Shown: positions 1 through 8,662 of the stretch, in pieces
Layout: each line of letters opens with the position of its first letter
How positions within the stretch are numbered: position 1 is the stretch's first letter
NCBI RefSeq assembly: GCF_003751085.1
Contig: NZ_RJJY01000002.1
Coordinates: forward strand, 186,001 to 250,000
DNA: 64,000 bases
Direction: 5' to 3'
Source of the DNA: Micromonospora sp. Llam0
GTDB taxonomy: Bacteria > Actinomycetota > Actinomycetes > Mycobacteriales > Micromonosporaceae
The notes under the pieces: model-generated
The model's input: only the letters and a program-made list of their open reading frames with translations
The model's database searches: none
Told to the model about the DNA's origin: nothing
Made by a program: the position numbers and the translations under genes

Positions 1-2825
1 ATCGCGGCGCTGACCTCGGCGGCGGCCGCCTGCAGCTCCGGCGTCACCAGACCCGGGTCACCGGTGGCCGGCGGGGTCGGTGTCGGGGTGCCACCGGGCT
101 CCTCGCCTTCGCCCTCGCCCTCGCCCTCCGGCGGGGTCGTCGGCGCGCCGCCCTCCTCTGCCTGCTCGATCAGCTGCCGGATGCCGTCCTGCACGCTGCT
201 GGCGAGCACCACGTACGAGCCGCCGTCACCGTAGGAGAGCAGCACCCGCTGCAGCAGCGGGTACGCGTTGGTCTGGTTGCTCTTCACGTAGACCGGCTCG
301 ACGTAGAGCATGCCGTTGCCGAACGGCAGCGACAGCAGGTTGCCGTACTGCACCTGCGCCTGGTTCGACGACAGCAGGTTCAGCTGCTGTCGGATGGCCG
401 CGTTGTTGGTCATCCGCTGGTGCACCTGCACCGGGCCGGAGATCGCCGTCTGGTCGGGCAACTCCAGCACCTGCAGCTGCGGCTGTCCGTCGACGTACGA
501 CCCGGAGATCAGCGCGGCCAGGTTCTGCCGGCCGGCAGGGGTCACCGCCGAGGTCAGCTGGAACCGTGGCTCGTCCTGCTCCGGCAGCTGGGTCATCAGG
601 TAGTACGGCGGCTGCTTGACCCCGCTGTCCGGCGAGTCCGGAACGTTCGGCACCTCCCAGAAGTCCTGGCCGGAGAAGAACTCGGCCGGGTTGGTGACGT
701 GGTAGCGGGCCAGCAGGTTGCGCTGCACCTTGAACAGGTCCGCCGGGTAGCGGAAGTGGGCGACCAGCTCCTGCGGCGTCTCCGCCTTCGGGATGACCAA
801 GTCGCCGCCGAACGCCGCGTTCCACGCCTTGAGCACCGGGTCGTTCTCGTCGAACTCGTAGAGCCGGACGGTGCCGTCGTACGCGTCGACGGTGGCCTTG
901 ACCGAGTTGCGGATGTAGTTGACGTTCTCCCGGGCCAGCACGAAGGTGCCCTGGCCGGTCAGCTCGTCGGCGGTCTCGGCCTGCAGGTTCACCCGCTCCG
1001 AGTACGGGTACGTCGCCGAGGTGGTGTAGCCGTCGACGATCCACTGGATCCGGCCGTCGACCACCGCCGGGTACGGGTCGCCGTCCATGGTCAGGAACGG
1101 CGCGACCTTCTCCACCCGGTCCCGTGGGTTACGGATGTACAGCAGCTTGGAGTTCTCGTTGACCGCCTCGGAGAGCAGGAAGTTGGTCTCCTGCTCGTTG
1201 ATCGCGTACAGCAGTTTGCGGCCGAACGAACCGACCTCGACCCCGCCGGTGCCGGTGTAGGTGTAGTACTGCTCGCCGCCGCTGGAGGTCGGCCGGTCGA
1301 ACTCGACGTTGCTGTCGCCGGGCGAGCCGACGATGGCGTAGTCGGTGCCGTCCATCTGCTCGCCGTAGTAGATCCGCGGCTGCTCGACCGGGATCTCCTC
1401 GGTCGACGAGGAGCACTGCTCCTGGGCCTGGTCGCCGAGGAAGCCGGAGACGAAGTACGGCTGCCCGCCGCAGACCACCTGGTTGGCCGGCGCGCCGACC
1501 ATCCCGTACCCGTGGGTGAAGACGGTGTGCCGGTTGATCCAGTTGCTCTGCTGCTCGGTCAACTCGCCGTAGTTGATCTCCCGCATACCGACGACATAGT
1601 CCTGGGTCTCGTCGTCGATGGTGTAGCGGTCGATGTCCAGCTTGGTGCCGAAGTCGTAGAAGCCACGCACCTGCTGCAGCTGGGTGTAGGTCTCGGAGAC
1701 CAGCTGCGGGTCGAGCAGTCGAATGTTGGGCACCACCGCCGTGTCGGTGGCCAGGCTCTCCGGCGGGGTCAGGTTCGTCGCCGGGTACGGCGTCTGCTGG
1801 CTGATGTCCAGCCCGAACGCTTCTCGGGTGGCGACGATGCCCCGTTCGATATACGCCGCCTCCTTGTCCCGCAGGCTCGGGTTGACCTCGAAGGTCTGCA
1901 CCGCCCACGGGTAGATGCCACCGATCGCCACGGCGGAGATGCCGAGCAGCGCCAGCGAGATGCCCGGCCAGACCAGGTTGCGCATCACCGCGTTGGAGAA
2001 CACGATGATCGCGATCGCCACCACGATCGAGATGTACGCCAGGATCTCCTTCGCCGGCAGCAGCGCGTTGATGTCGGCGTAGCCGGCACCGTAGATGCGC
2101 GCCTGCTCGTTGTACTCCAGCAGCATGCCGCGCCGGTCCAGCACGTAGGCGACCGCCTTGAGCAGCACGAAGACGGCGACCAGCGTGGTCAGGTGGGCCC
2201 GCGCGGCGGTGGTCATCCGGTCGCCGATGCCCTGCAGCCGTACGCCGCCGTAGAGGTAGTGCACGGCGAGCCCGCCGATCACCGACAGCACCACGGCGGT
2301 GAACGCCAGGCCGAGCAGGTAGCGCAGGAACGGGTACTCGAAGACGTAGAAGCCGATGTCGATGCCGAACTCCGGGTCGGTGACGCCGAACTCCTGGGAG
2401 TTGCGGAACAGCAGCCACTGGCTCCACCGGTTCTGCGCGGACAGCCCGGCGAAGACACCGACCAGCGCCGCGGCCACGGCGATCCAGATGCCGATCCGGG
2501 GGCTGAGCAGCATCCGGTAGCGCTCCAGGCTGACCTGTTCCGGCGAGTGCGGTCGCAGCGCCGGCCGCAGCCGGTACGCCAGCCACAGGTTGGCCGCGAC
2601 CACCAGTGCCATGGCCAGGCCGACCGCCGCGAACAGCAGCAGTCGGGTGAACAGCACGCCGGTGAAGACCTGGGTGTAGTCGACCTCCTCGAACCACAAC
2701 CAGTCGGTCCATGCGTTCACCCCCCAGCCGAGCAGGGTGAACAGAAGGAAGATCCCGATGAGTACGCCGACGGTGACCCGGCCACGTCGGCTCATTCCGG
2801 GCATTGGGCTGCTACGCATGACCAC
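1..2825 (-). CDS. UPF0182 family membrane protein (3' end beyond window)
   Basis: This is a large integral membrane protein of the UPF0182 (COG1615) family; its molecular function is unknown. The N-terminal third has about seven hydrophobic segments (for example around LIGIFLLFTLLGWGVNAW), followed by a long soluble part that should lie outside the membrane and an acidic, Gly/Pro/Glu-rich tail that is still open at the window edge, so only the last residues are missing (about 941 codons seen, near the family's usual size). I chose the GTG at 2825 because a GGAG lies nine bases upstream; an ATG two codons further in is an alternative. It is transcribed with the Lon-like protease gene upstream, the same order as Rv3193c and Rv3194c of M. 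tuberculosis. The family call is firm, the function is not known. Confidence 0.93.
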   Translation of the reverse strand, partial: MVMRSSPMPGMSRRGRVTVGVLIGIFLLFTLLGWGVNAWTDWLWFEEVDYTQVFTGVLFTRLLLFAAVGLAMALVVAANLWLAYRLRPALRPHSPEQVSLERYRMLLSPRIGIWIAVAAALVGVFAGLSAQNRWSQWLLFRNSQEFGVTDPEFGIDIGFYVFEYPFLRYLLGLAFTAVVLSVIGGLAVHYLYGGVRLQGIGDRMTTAARAHLTTLVAVFVLLKAVAYVLDRRGMLLEYNEQARIYGAGYADINALLPAKEILAYISIVVAIAIIVFSNAVMRNLVWPGISLALLGISAVAIGGIYPWAVQTFEVNPSLRDKEAAYIERGIVATREAFGLDISQQTPYPATNLTPPESLATDTAVVPNIRLLDPQLVSETYTQLQQVRGFYDFGTKLDIDRYTIDDETQDYVVGMREINYGELTEQQSNWINRHTVFTHGYGMVGAPANQVVCGGQPYFVSGFLGDQAQEQCSSSTEEIPVEQPRIYYGEQMDGTDYAIVGSPGDSNVEFDRPTSSGGEQYYTYTGTGGVEVGSFGRKLLYAINEQETNFLLSEAVNENSKLLYIRNPRDRVEKVAPFLTMDGDPYPAVVDGRIQWIVDGYTTSATYPYSERVNLQAETADELTGQGTFVLARENVNYIRNSVKATVDAYDGTVRLYEFDENDPVLKAWNAAFGGDLVIPKAETPQELVAHFRYPADLFKVQRNLLARYHVTNPAEFFSGQDFWEVPNVPDSPDSGVKQPPYYLMTQLPEQDEPRFQLTSAVTPAGRQNLAALISGSYVDGQPQLQVLELPDQTAISGPVQVHQRMTNNAAIRQQLNLLSSNQAQVQYGNLLSLPFGNGMLYVEPVYVKSNQTNAYPLLQRVLLSYGDGGSYVVLASSVQDGIRQLIEQAEEGGAPTTPPEGEGEGEGEEPGGTPTPTPPATGDPGLVTPELQAAAAEVSAA

Positions 2826-2928
2826 GACTAGGTACTCCGCACGTTGGTGTGATCCGCTGGGCGATCAGGCACCAAGACTACGGGGTGTGTCCACCTCAAG
2901 GCCGGTTGAGGTGGACCTGACCGGGGTG

Positions 2929-3954
2929 TCAGTCGCTGCCGCAGAGCGTCGGCTTCTCGCCGGTACGCAGCCGGGCCAGCGCGTCGAGCGCCTCGTCGAG
3001 GGTGGCCACCCGCAGCAGCGGCAGGTCGGGTACGGCGTTCGCGACCGCCTCGGCGCAGTTGGCCTGCGGGACGAGGAAGGCGACCGCACCCGCCTCCTTG
3101 GCGCCGACCAGCTTCTGCGGGATACCACCGATCGCGCCGACGTTGCCCTCGTTGTCGATGGTCCCGGTCCCCGCGATGATCTTGCCGCCGGTGAGGTCCT
3201 CGGGTTCGAGCTTGTCGATGATGCCCAGGGCGAACATCAGCCCGGCGCTCGGCCCGCCGATCTCGTCGAGGTCGATGGTCAGCTCGAACGGCCTGGGCTG
3301 CTCCTCGGTGATCTCGATGCCGATCCGGGGTGGGCCGCCGTCGCTGGCCCGGGTGGTGATCTCGGCGGTGGCCGACTGGCCGTCGCGGGTGTAGCCGATG
3401 GTCAGCGTGCTGCCTTCCGGCTCGGCCCGGATCAGCTCGGTCAGCTGGGTCGCCGAACTGACCGGTGTGCCGTCGACCGAGGTGATCACGTCGTCGACGT
3501 CGAGCAGCCCGACCGACGCCCCGTCCGGGGTGACCGCCCTCACCAGCACCTGCACCGGGTAGCCGAGCTGGCGCAGCGCCGCGGTCTCGGCGCTGGTCTG
3601 CGACGCCGCGAAGTCCTCGGCGTTGCGCTCCTCGACCTCTTCCTGGGTCTGCCCCGGCGGGTAGATCACCTCGTACGGCACTACCGCCTCGGAGTCGCTC
3701 AGCCAGCCGGCGATCGCTTCCCGCAGCCCCACGTTGGGGCGTACGCCGACGGTGGTGAGCCGCAGCTGCCCGGCCGAGGTCGAGGTGTCGGTCCCGGTGA
3801 TCTGGATGACGTCCTCGCCGTCGTCGGTGCCGAGCGTGTCGACCGTCGGGCCGGGGCCGAGCACCACGTACGGGACCGGTGCGGCGAGCACGGCGTAGGC
3901 GAGCAGTGCGGTGAGCAGCGCGCCGAGGATGACCGTGACACCGCGACGTCTCAT
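2929..3954 (-). CDS. Membrane-anchored PDZ/Lon-like (S16) serine protease
   Basis: This 341-residue protein has one N-terminal transmembrane segment (residues about 7-30), a PDZ domain (about 125-200) and a C-terminal Lon-type S16 protease domain. The catalytic serine sits in GGPSAGL (Ser236) and the general-base lysine in IGGIPQKL (Lys281), so the Ser-Lys dyad is intact. There is no AAA+ module, as in Bacillus YlbL and M. tuberculosis Rv3194c; the active site should face outside the membrane. The start is the ATG just before the hydrophobic segment; reading further upstream would run into the divergent metalloprotease gene. The substrate is unknown. It is divergent from the DUF2342 gene, with about 160 bases between starts for both promoters. 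Confidence 0.93.
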   Translation of the reverse strand: MRRRGVTVILGALLTALLAYAVLAAPVPYVVLGPGPTVDTLGTDDGEDVIQITGTDTSTSAGQLRLTTVGVRPNVGLREAIAGWLSDSEAVVPYEVIYPPGQTQEEVEERNAEDFAASQTSAETAALRQLGYPVQVLVRAVTPDGASVGLLDVDDVITSVDGTPVSSATQLTELIRAEPEGSTLTIGYTRDGQSATAEITTRASDGGPPRIGIEITEEQPRPFELTIDLDEIGGPSAGLMFALGIIDKLEPEDLTGGKIIAGTGTIDNEGNVGAIGGIPQKLVGAKEAGAVAFLVPQANCAEAVANAVPDLPLLRVATLDEALDALARLRTGEKPTLCGSD

Positions 3955-4114
3955 GCGCCTGAGCGTACCGACTGCGGTCGCGCCAGCGACGCGGACCGCG
4001 TACCGGCGCAAACCGCGCAGCCGGGCGGTGGCGTCGCGCCTGCGACGCGGCGCTTCGCGCTGAGCGGAACGCACCGGCGGCGTTGTAGCCGGTGGCCCGC
4101 GTACCGTGGAGGGC

Positions 4115-5383
4115 GTGCCTGATACTCCGTTCGGTTTCCAGCTCCCTGGCGGCCAGCCTCCGGACCCCAACGACCCACGGCAGATGCAGCAGTTCATGGC
4201 GCAGCTGCAGCAGCTGCTCGCCGCTCCGGGCAGCGGCCCGGTGAACTGGGACCTGGCCCGACAGGTGGCGGCCAGCCAACTCGCCGCTGAGGGTGACCCG
4301 TCGGTCAACCCGCACGAGTGGCACACCGTCGAGGAGTCGCTGCGCGTCGCCGACCTGTGGCTTGAGTCGTCGTCGACGTTCCCGTCCGGGACCCGCACGT
4401 CGGCGGCGTGGAACCGCAACGAGTGGATCTACCGGACGCTCGACGTGTGGCGCAAGCTCTGCGACCCGGTGGCCGGTCGGATGGTCGGCGCGATGGGCGA
4501 CCTCGTTCCGCCGGAGGCCCGCAGCCAGCTCGGCCCGATGCACGCCATGATGACCACTCTCGGCGGGGCCCTGTTCGGCGGTCAGCTCGGCCAGGCACTC
4601 GGCTCGCTCGCCACCGAGGTGCTGTCGGCCAGCGACATCGGGCTGCCGCTGGGCCCGGCCGGCACCGCCGCGCTGCTGCCGGCCAACATCCGGGCGTACG
4701 GGTCCGGCCTGGAGCTGCCCGAGGAGGAGGTCCGGCTGTACGTGGCGCTGCGGGAGGCGGCCCACCAGCGCCTCTTCGAGCATGTGCCGTGGTTGCGGGG
4801 GCATGTGCTGGCCGCAGTGGAGACCTACGCGTCCGGGATCACCGTCAACCGGGAGGCGATCGAGGACGCCCTCGGCCGGGTCGACCCGATGAATCCGGAG
4901 TCGATGCAGGAGATCGCCATGGAGGGGATCTTCACTCCGGAGGACACCCCCGCCCAGCAGGCGTCGTTGGCCCGGATCGAGACGGTCCTGGCGCTGATCG
5001 AGGGCTGGGTGTGTCACGTCGTCGACAGCGCAGCCGGGGACCGGCTGCCGAACGTCGTGAAGCTGGCCGAGGCGTTCCGGCGTCGGCGGGCGGCCGGTGG
5101 GCCGGCGGAGCAGACCTTCGCCGCCCTGGTCGGGCTGGAGTTGCGGCCCCGCCGGCTGCGCGAGGCGGCCGCGCTGTGGGCCGCGCTGGACACCCACCGT
5201 GGGGTCGACGGCCGGGACGCGTTGTGGAGCCACCCCGATCTGCTGCCGTCGGACGACGACTTCGCCGACCCGGAGGCGTTCGCCCAGGCGAAGACCGATT
5301 TCGACCTCGGTGACATCGACTTCGGCGGCGACCCGCCGGAGCAGCCGGAGCCGCCGCAGCCGCCGGCCGACGGGCCCCGTTGA
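4115..5383 (+). CDS. DUF2342 zinc-dependent metalloprotease-like protein
   Basis: The protein (about 422 residues) matches the DUF2342 family, usually annotated as zinc-dependent metalloprotease or putative hydrolase in actinobacteria (Rv3195 type). It opens with a Gln/Pro-rich segment (MQQFMAQLQQLLAAPGSGP), followed by a helical core containing a REAAHQRLF stretch that carries the putative metal-binding His, and ends in an acidic Pro-rich tail. A true HEXXH motif is not present, so protease activity is assumed from family naming only. I prefer the GTG at 4115, which gives the MPDTPFGF start typical of relatives, over the GTG at 4106; neither has a well-spaced Shine-Dalgarno site. It is divergent from the Lon-like protease gene and precedes convergently read genes. 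Confidence 0.88.
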   Translation: MPDTPFGFQLPGGQPPDPNDPRQMQQFMAQLQQLLAAPGSGPVNWDLARQVAASQLAAEGDPSVNPHEWHTVEESLRVADLWLESSSTFPSGTRTSAAWNRNEWIYRTLDVWRKLCDPVAGRMVGAMGDLVPPEARSQLGPMHAMMTTLGGALFGGQLGQALGSLATEVLSASDIGLPLGPAGTAALLPANIRAYGSGLELPEEEVRLYVALREAAHQRLFEHVPWLRGHVLAAVETYASGITVNREAIEDALGRVDPMNPESMQEIAMEGIFTPEDTPAQQASLARIETVLALIEGWVCHVVDSAAGDRLPNVVKLAEAFRRRRAAGGPAEQTFAALVGLELRPRRLREAAALWAALDTHRGVDGRDALWSHPDLLPSDDDFADPEAFAQAKTDFDLGDIDFGGDPPEQPEPPQPPADGPR

Positions 5384-5440
5384 CCGATAGGCCGACGGGC
5401 CCCGCTGACAGATAGGCCCGCTGACCGACAGGCCCCGGGT

Positions 5441-6037
5441 TCAGCCGGTGGTCAGCAGCGCGCGGGTGGTCTCCCAGCCTTCGACGGCCGGGTTCAGGGC
5501 CGCCAGGTCCGCCGGGCCCCGCAACCGACGCCAGGGCGGCGTCACCGCCACCTGTCCCGGGTGCGGCGCCGCCGCCCGGACCACCTGCGGATCGGCGGTG
5601 AGGTCCAGCGGCGGCAGCCAGTCCGGAGCCGGCAGTTGGGCCGCCACGCCGAGCAGTCCCCCGCCGTCGCCGCCGGCCGGAGCCACCGCCACCGGCCGGG
5701 TGGTGATCGGTCGCAGCAGCTTGCCGATCAGCAGGCCGGGCAGGTCCGGCGCGTCGGCGGCGAGCACCGCCGCCTGGTCGTAGCCGTGTGCCGCGACGGC
5801 GGCCAGCGCCGCGTTGACCGAGATCTCCGGCAGCGGATGGATCGGCATGTCGGGCCAGGCGATCGACCTGGCCAACGGCAGGTCCGCTTCGCTCGCGGCG
5901 ATCGCCGGTTCCACCTGGCTCAGGGTGGCGAGCAGGTCGACCATGTCCTCGGCCAGGGCGGCCCGCCAGGCGGCGGGATCGGTGCCGGGCGGGGACCAGT
6001 CGACCAGGTCGAGAAGAATGACCACGGCACGGCGCAT
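5441..6037 (-). CDS. GT-A type nucleotidyltransferase-like protein
   Basis: This protein of about 198 residues looks like a Rossmann-type nucleotidyltransferase of the MobA/CofC class. The central AAVLAADAPDLPG stretch resembles the aspartate-containing strand that binds metal and nucleotide in that superfamily, and the N-terminal AVVILLDLVDW strand fits the first beta strand. The usual glycine-rich nucleotide loop (LAGGxSxRMG) is absent, so it may be a divergent or non-catalytic member. Substrate and pathway cannot be named. It lies convergent to the DUF2342 gene and about 85 bases downstream of the YgjP-like gene, on the same strand as the latter. An alternative GTG start lies three codons upstream of the chosen ATG. 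Confidence 0.6.
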   Translation of the reverse strand: MRRAVVILLDLVDWSPPGTDPAAWRAALAEDMVDLLATLSQVEPAIAASEADLPLARSIAWPDMPIHPLPEISVNAALAAVAAHGYDQAAVLAADAPDLPGLLIGKLLRPITTRPVAVAPAGGDGGGLLGVAAQLPAPDWLPPLDLTADPQVVRAAAPHPGQVAVTPPWRRLRGPADLAALNPAVEGWETTRALLTTG

Positions 6038-6121
6038 CTGACCCACTCTAGCGGCGGCGTACCCGGCAGGTCCGGGGCGTACCCGGCGTGGTTGGCGTAG
6101 TCGGTGCAGCCGGCAGGTCGG

Positions 6122-6652
6122 TCAGTCGGCCAGGACGAAGCCGCTGGCCGCCGCCACCCCTTCCAGGTAGCCGCGGGCCCGTTCCGCCTTGGGGTAGCGG
6201 CCGACGAGCTCCCAGAACCGGGCGTTGTGGCTCGGCACGACGAGGTGCGCCAACTCGTGCAGCAGGACGTAGTCGATGACCCAGTCCGGCATCTCCTGGA
6301 TCCGGTGGGATATCCGGATGGTCCGGTCCGCCGGGGTGCACGACCCCCAGCGGCTGTTCTGGTTGGTCACCCACCGGACGCTCGCCGGGACCACCACCCG
6401 GGCGTGTTCCGGCAGGTAGCGGTCGACCAGCCGGCGAGCCCGGCCGACCAACTCACTGTCCGACCGGCGGAGGCGTTCCTCCCGGGCCGCCAGCCGGGCG
6501 AGCATCCGGTCCACCCACTCGCTCTCCTCGGCCCGGGAGAACTGGTCCGGGATGAGGATGACGACGCGTTCGCCCTCCCGGTACGCGGACACCGTCCGGC
6601 GTCGGCGCTGGCTGCGCCGCACCTCGACGACCGGCTTACGCGTCCCTGCCAT
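6122..6652 (-). CDS. YgjP-like M48-family metallopeptidase (DUF45)
   Basis: This 176-residue protein carries the HELAH zinc-binding motif (residues 132-136) with a third ligand His142 in PSHNARFW, and the upstream RWGSCT signature of the YgjP/DUF45 family. Family members are soluble, cytoplasmic zinc hydrolases of unclear substrate; most are annotated as M48 family metallopeptidases, and E. coli YgjP has been reported as a UTP pyrophosphatase. The N-terminus is rich in Arg (RRSQRRRRTVSAY), typical of the family. The start is the ATG that gives MAGTRKP; a longer TTG start exists but lacks conservation logic. No strong ribosome-binding site is visible. Motifs are complete, so it is probably active. 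Confidence 0.9.
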   Translation of the reverse strand: MAGTRKPVVEVRRSQRRRRTVSAYREGERVVILIPDQFSRAEESEWVDRMLARLAAREERLRRSDSELVGRARRLVDRYLPEHARVVVPASVRWVTNQNSRWGSCTPADRTIRISHRIQEMPDWVIDYVLLHELAHLVVPSHNARFWELVGRYPKAERARGYLEGVAAASGFVLAD

Positions 6653-7135
6653 CAGCGGCCCGCGCAGCCCCGGGTTTCGCTCACGATGGCACGCTAATCC
6701 GTACTGACCAGGGGAACGCAAGAGGCAACGCGGTGTAGCGAGGGTGAATCACCCCTTTTAGGGCCGATTGTCGCGAAAAAAGTTACCCACTCGACCGCCG
6801 TACGTCGCGCCCGAGCCGCTCAAGGTCACCGTAGGCGATCACGAAGAAGTTTTCACCTCCACCCCCCGGCCGGTGACCACCTGCGGATCTTCTCCCGGCG
6901 TGTCACTGCGAATCTGACTTATCCGATCTATTGCGGCATGCACACTCTCGACGTCGACTTACTCACAGTGTCGGTGAATTGTTGACATGGAACCGCCCAG
7001 TCCTGGGTAGGGTCCGCGGACCGGCGGTCAACAGTGGCCGCGGAGAAATCCCAGCGCGCGGCGCCGCCGAAGGTCGCCGCGAGCGGGTGCACGCCGGGTC
7101 TGCAACCACCCGGCGAGGAGACGAGGAGGGGCACC
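6653..7135. other. Intergenic region with palindrome and promoter-like sequence
   Basis: This stretch separates the divergent YgjP-like and DUF5679 genes and holds no convincing coding sequence. At 6742-6754 there is a perfect GGGTGA-A-TCACCC palindrome followed by CTTTT, which could be an operator for the minus-strand gene or a weak terminator. A TTGACA at 6982-6987 is followed by TAGGGT at 7008-7013; both hexamers look like vegetative promoter elements, but the 20-base spacer is longer than optimal, so the pairing is tentative. The region from 6760 to 6900 has runs of A and T (GAAAAAAG, GAAGAAGTTTTC) that stand out against the GC-rich background. Confidence 0.4.
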
Positions 7136-7303
7136 GTGGCCGACCAGGCCCAGACCTACAACGGTTACTGCGTGAAGTGCAAGGAGAAGCGCGATTTCGA
7201 GGGCACCGTCGAGGTGTCGAAGACCGGCATGAACATGGCCAAGGGCAAGTGCCCGGTCTGCGGCACAACAGTCAACCGGATCTTGGGCAAAGCCAAGGTC
7301 TGA
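7136..7303 (+). CDS. DUF5679 small zinc-ribbon protein
   Basis: This 55-residue protein has two CxxC knuckles (Cys12/Cys15 and Cys39/Cys42) with the GTVEVSKTGMNMAKGKCP spacing of the DUF5679 family (Rv3196A type), suggesting a single zinc ribbon. The Lys-rich chain and the small size are compatible with a nucleic-acid- or ribosome-associated factor, but no function is known. The GTG start is set by a strong GAGGAGGGG Shine-Dalgarno site at 7124-7131; a longer reading frame upstream would be unsupported. A perfect 16-bp hairpin follows the stop codon, so it is probably transcribed as a single-gene unit. Its place next to the ABC1 kinase and whiB7 is conserved in mycobacteria. Confidence 0.93.
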   Translation: MADQAQTYNGYCVKCKEKRDFEGTVEVSKTGMNMAKGKCPVCGTTVNRILGKAKV

Positions 7304-7314
7304 CTCGCGGCGCT

Positions 7315-7350
7315 GCGTCGAAGGGGCGGCTGGAGCCGCCCCTTCGACGC
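7315..7350 (+). terminator. Intrinsic terminator after the DUF5679 gene
   Basis: A perfect 16-bp stem (GCGTCGAAGGGGCGGC with its complement at 7335-7350) closes on a TGGA tetraloop twelve bases after the stop codon. There is no long T tract, as is common for actinobacterial terminators. Confidence 0.8.
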
Positions 7351-7442
7351 GCACGGCCATCGCACACCGCCACCACCAACAGCCGGTTGCCCGCCACTAC
7401 ACGCTGCGTCATGTCCGAGCCGCGACACCACCCCGACCAGGC

Positions 7443-7504
7443 TGTGGAAAACTCGCCGGAACCTGTGGACAACCGAGGATACGCGGGACACAGGCTGTGG
7501 ATAA
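7443..7504. promoter_or_regulatory. Cluster of three co-oriented DnaA-box-like 9-mers
   Basis: Three nonamers in the same orientation lie within 62 bases: TGTGGAAAA (7443-7451), TGTGGACAA (7464-7472) and TGTGGATAA (7496-7504). Read on the minus strand the second is TTGTCCACA, the preferred actinobacterial DnaA box, and the third is TTATCCACA, the classic E. coli consensus. Start-to-start spacings are 21 and 32 bases, close to two and three helical turns. A partial fourth match in the opposite orientation (TTGTCCATG) touches the start codon at 7540-7548. The cluster ends 41 bases before the downstream gene and so would overlap its promoter. DnaA binding is an inference from sequence. Confidence 0.6.
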
Positions 7505-7545
7505 CGAGCCAGCAAGCGTTTCGTTACGGTGACAGTCTGTTGTCC

Positions 7546-8652
7546 ATGCCCACCAATCCCCTGCTCAGGCCGACCCTGTTGCCCGGCCTGGCCCGCCTCT
7601 GGCGGGACCGCAACACCCTGCAGCTCGGCTCGGATCCGGCGCACGCCGTACTGCTCGACCTCGCCGACCCGGCACTGTCCCGGCTGCTCGACCTGCTCGA
7701 CGGCAGCCGGTCGACCCGCGCCGTACTGGACCACGCCGTCCGACTCGGCGTCCCGGCCGACCAGGCCCGGCACCTGCTGGACATGCTGGTCGCCCGGGGC
7801 CTGATCGTCGGCGCGCACACCCTGCTGCCAGCGAACCTGCCGGAGCACGCCCGGCACCGGTTGACCGCCGAGGCGACCGCTCTGGCGCTGCGCCGCGACG
7901 AACTGCCCGGCACCCCGGCGCAGATCCTGCGTCGGCGCGCCGCGGCCCGGATCGTGCTGACCGGCCGGGGCCGGCTGGCCCGGCCGCTGGCCGTCGCGGT
8001 GGCCGAGGCGGGGATCGGCCACGTCGCCATCGACCTGGCCGGTACGCGCGCTGCCAGCGAAGCCGTCACCGTCGCCGTCAGCCAGGCCGTACCCGGAGTC
8101 GAGACCCGCCCGGTACGGCGCGGCCAGGCCACCCTGACGGTGCTGCTCGGCGCCGACCGGCCGGCCAACCTGCTCGCCGCGAGCTACGCCCGGCACCGGC
8201 AGGCCCACCTGCTGGTCGACATCCGGGACCGGACGCCGGTAGTCGGCCCGCTCGTGCCGCCGACCGGTACCCCGTGCCTGAACTGCCTGGACCTGCACCG
8301 TCGGGACCGGGATCCGGGCTGGCCGCAACTGGCGTCCCAGTTGTGCGCGATCGGCCCGGCGACGATCTGCGACTCGGCGACCCTGCTGGCCGCGGTGAGT
8401 GTCGGGACGGCCGAGATCCTGGCGTTCGTCGACGGTGGGAGCCCGGAGACGATCGGGGCGGCGGTCGAGGTGCACGCCCCGGCCCGGCTGCGGCGCCGGG
8501 CCTGGCCGGCCCACCAGGGTTGCCACTGCCACCGGCGCCGGCCGCGCCGCTGCACACCGGTGCGGAGCCCCGCCGATGGCGTGGGCCAGGCGCAGGGGGC
8601 CGGTGGCATGAGCCACGCTCAGGGAGGGGTCACGGTCCGCGATCGTCGGTAA
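7546..8652 (+). CDS. RRE/E1-like cyclodehydratase-family protein (TOMM type)
   Basis: This protein of 368 residues resembles the family annotated as TOMM precursor leader-peptide-binding protein (cyclodehydratase ThiF-like). The first 90 residues (PTLLPGLARLWRDRNTLQL onward) form a winged-helix RRE-like region that in RiPP systems binds leader peptides. The middle has a Rossmann-like E1 segment (ARIVLTGRGRLARPLAVAV). The C-terminal part has a CLNC knuckle and a GCHCHRR motif that could complete a zinc site. A YcaO partner, dehydrogenase or precursor peptide is not recognisable nearby, so it is not a classical azole cluster. The ATG at 7546 is chosen because it precedes the conserved region and follows the DnaA-box cluster. 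The ABC1 kinase gene starts ten bases after its stop, suggesting co-transcription. Confidence 0.8.
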   Translation: MPTNPLLRPTLLPGLARLWRDRNTLQLGSDPAHAVLLDLADPALSRLLDLLDGSRSTRAVLDHAVRLGVPADQARHLLDMLVARGLIVGAHTLLPANLPEHARHRLTAEATALALRRDELPGTPAQILRRRAAARIVLTGRGRLARPLAVAVAEAGIGHVAIDLAGTRAASEAVTVAVSQAVPGVETRPVRRGQATLTVLLGADRPANLLAASYARHRQAHLLVDIRDRTPVVGPLVPPTGTPCLNCLDLHRRDRDPGWPQLASQLCAIGPATICDSATLLAAVSVGTAEILAFVDGGSPETIGAAVEVHAPARLRRRAWPAHQGCHCHRRRPRRCTPVRSPADGVGQAQGAGGMSHAQGGVTVRDRR

Positions 8653-8662
8653 CAATGGCCAG

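Noticed and set aside
420..2831. 803-codon plus-strand open frame opposite UPF0182
   Set aside because: Composition typical of antisense frames in high-GC DNA; no start signals.
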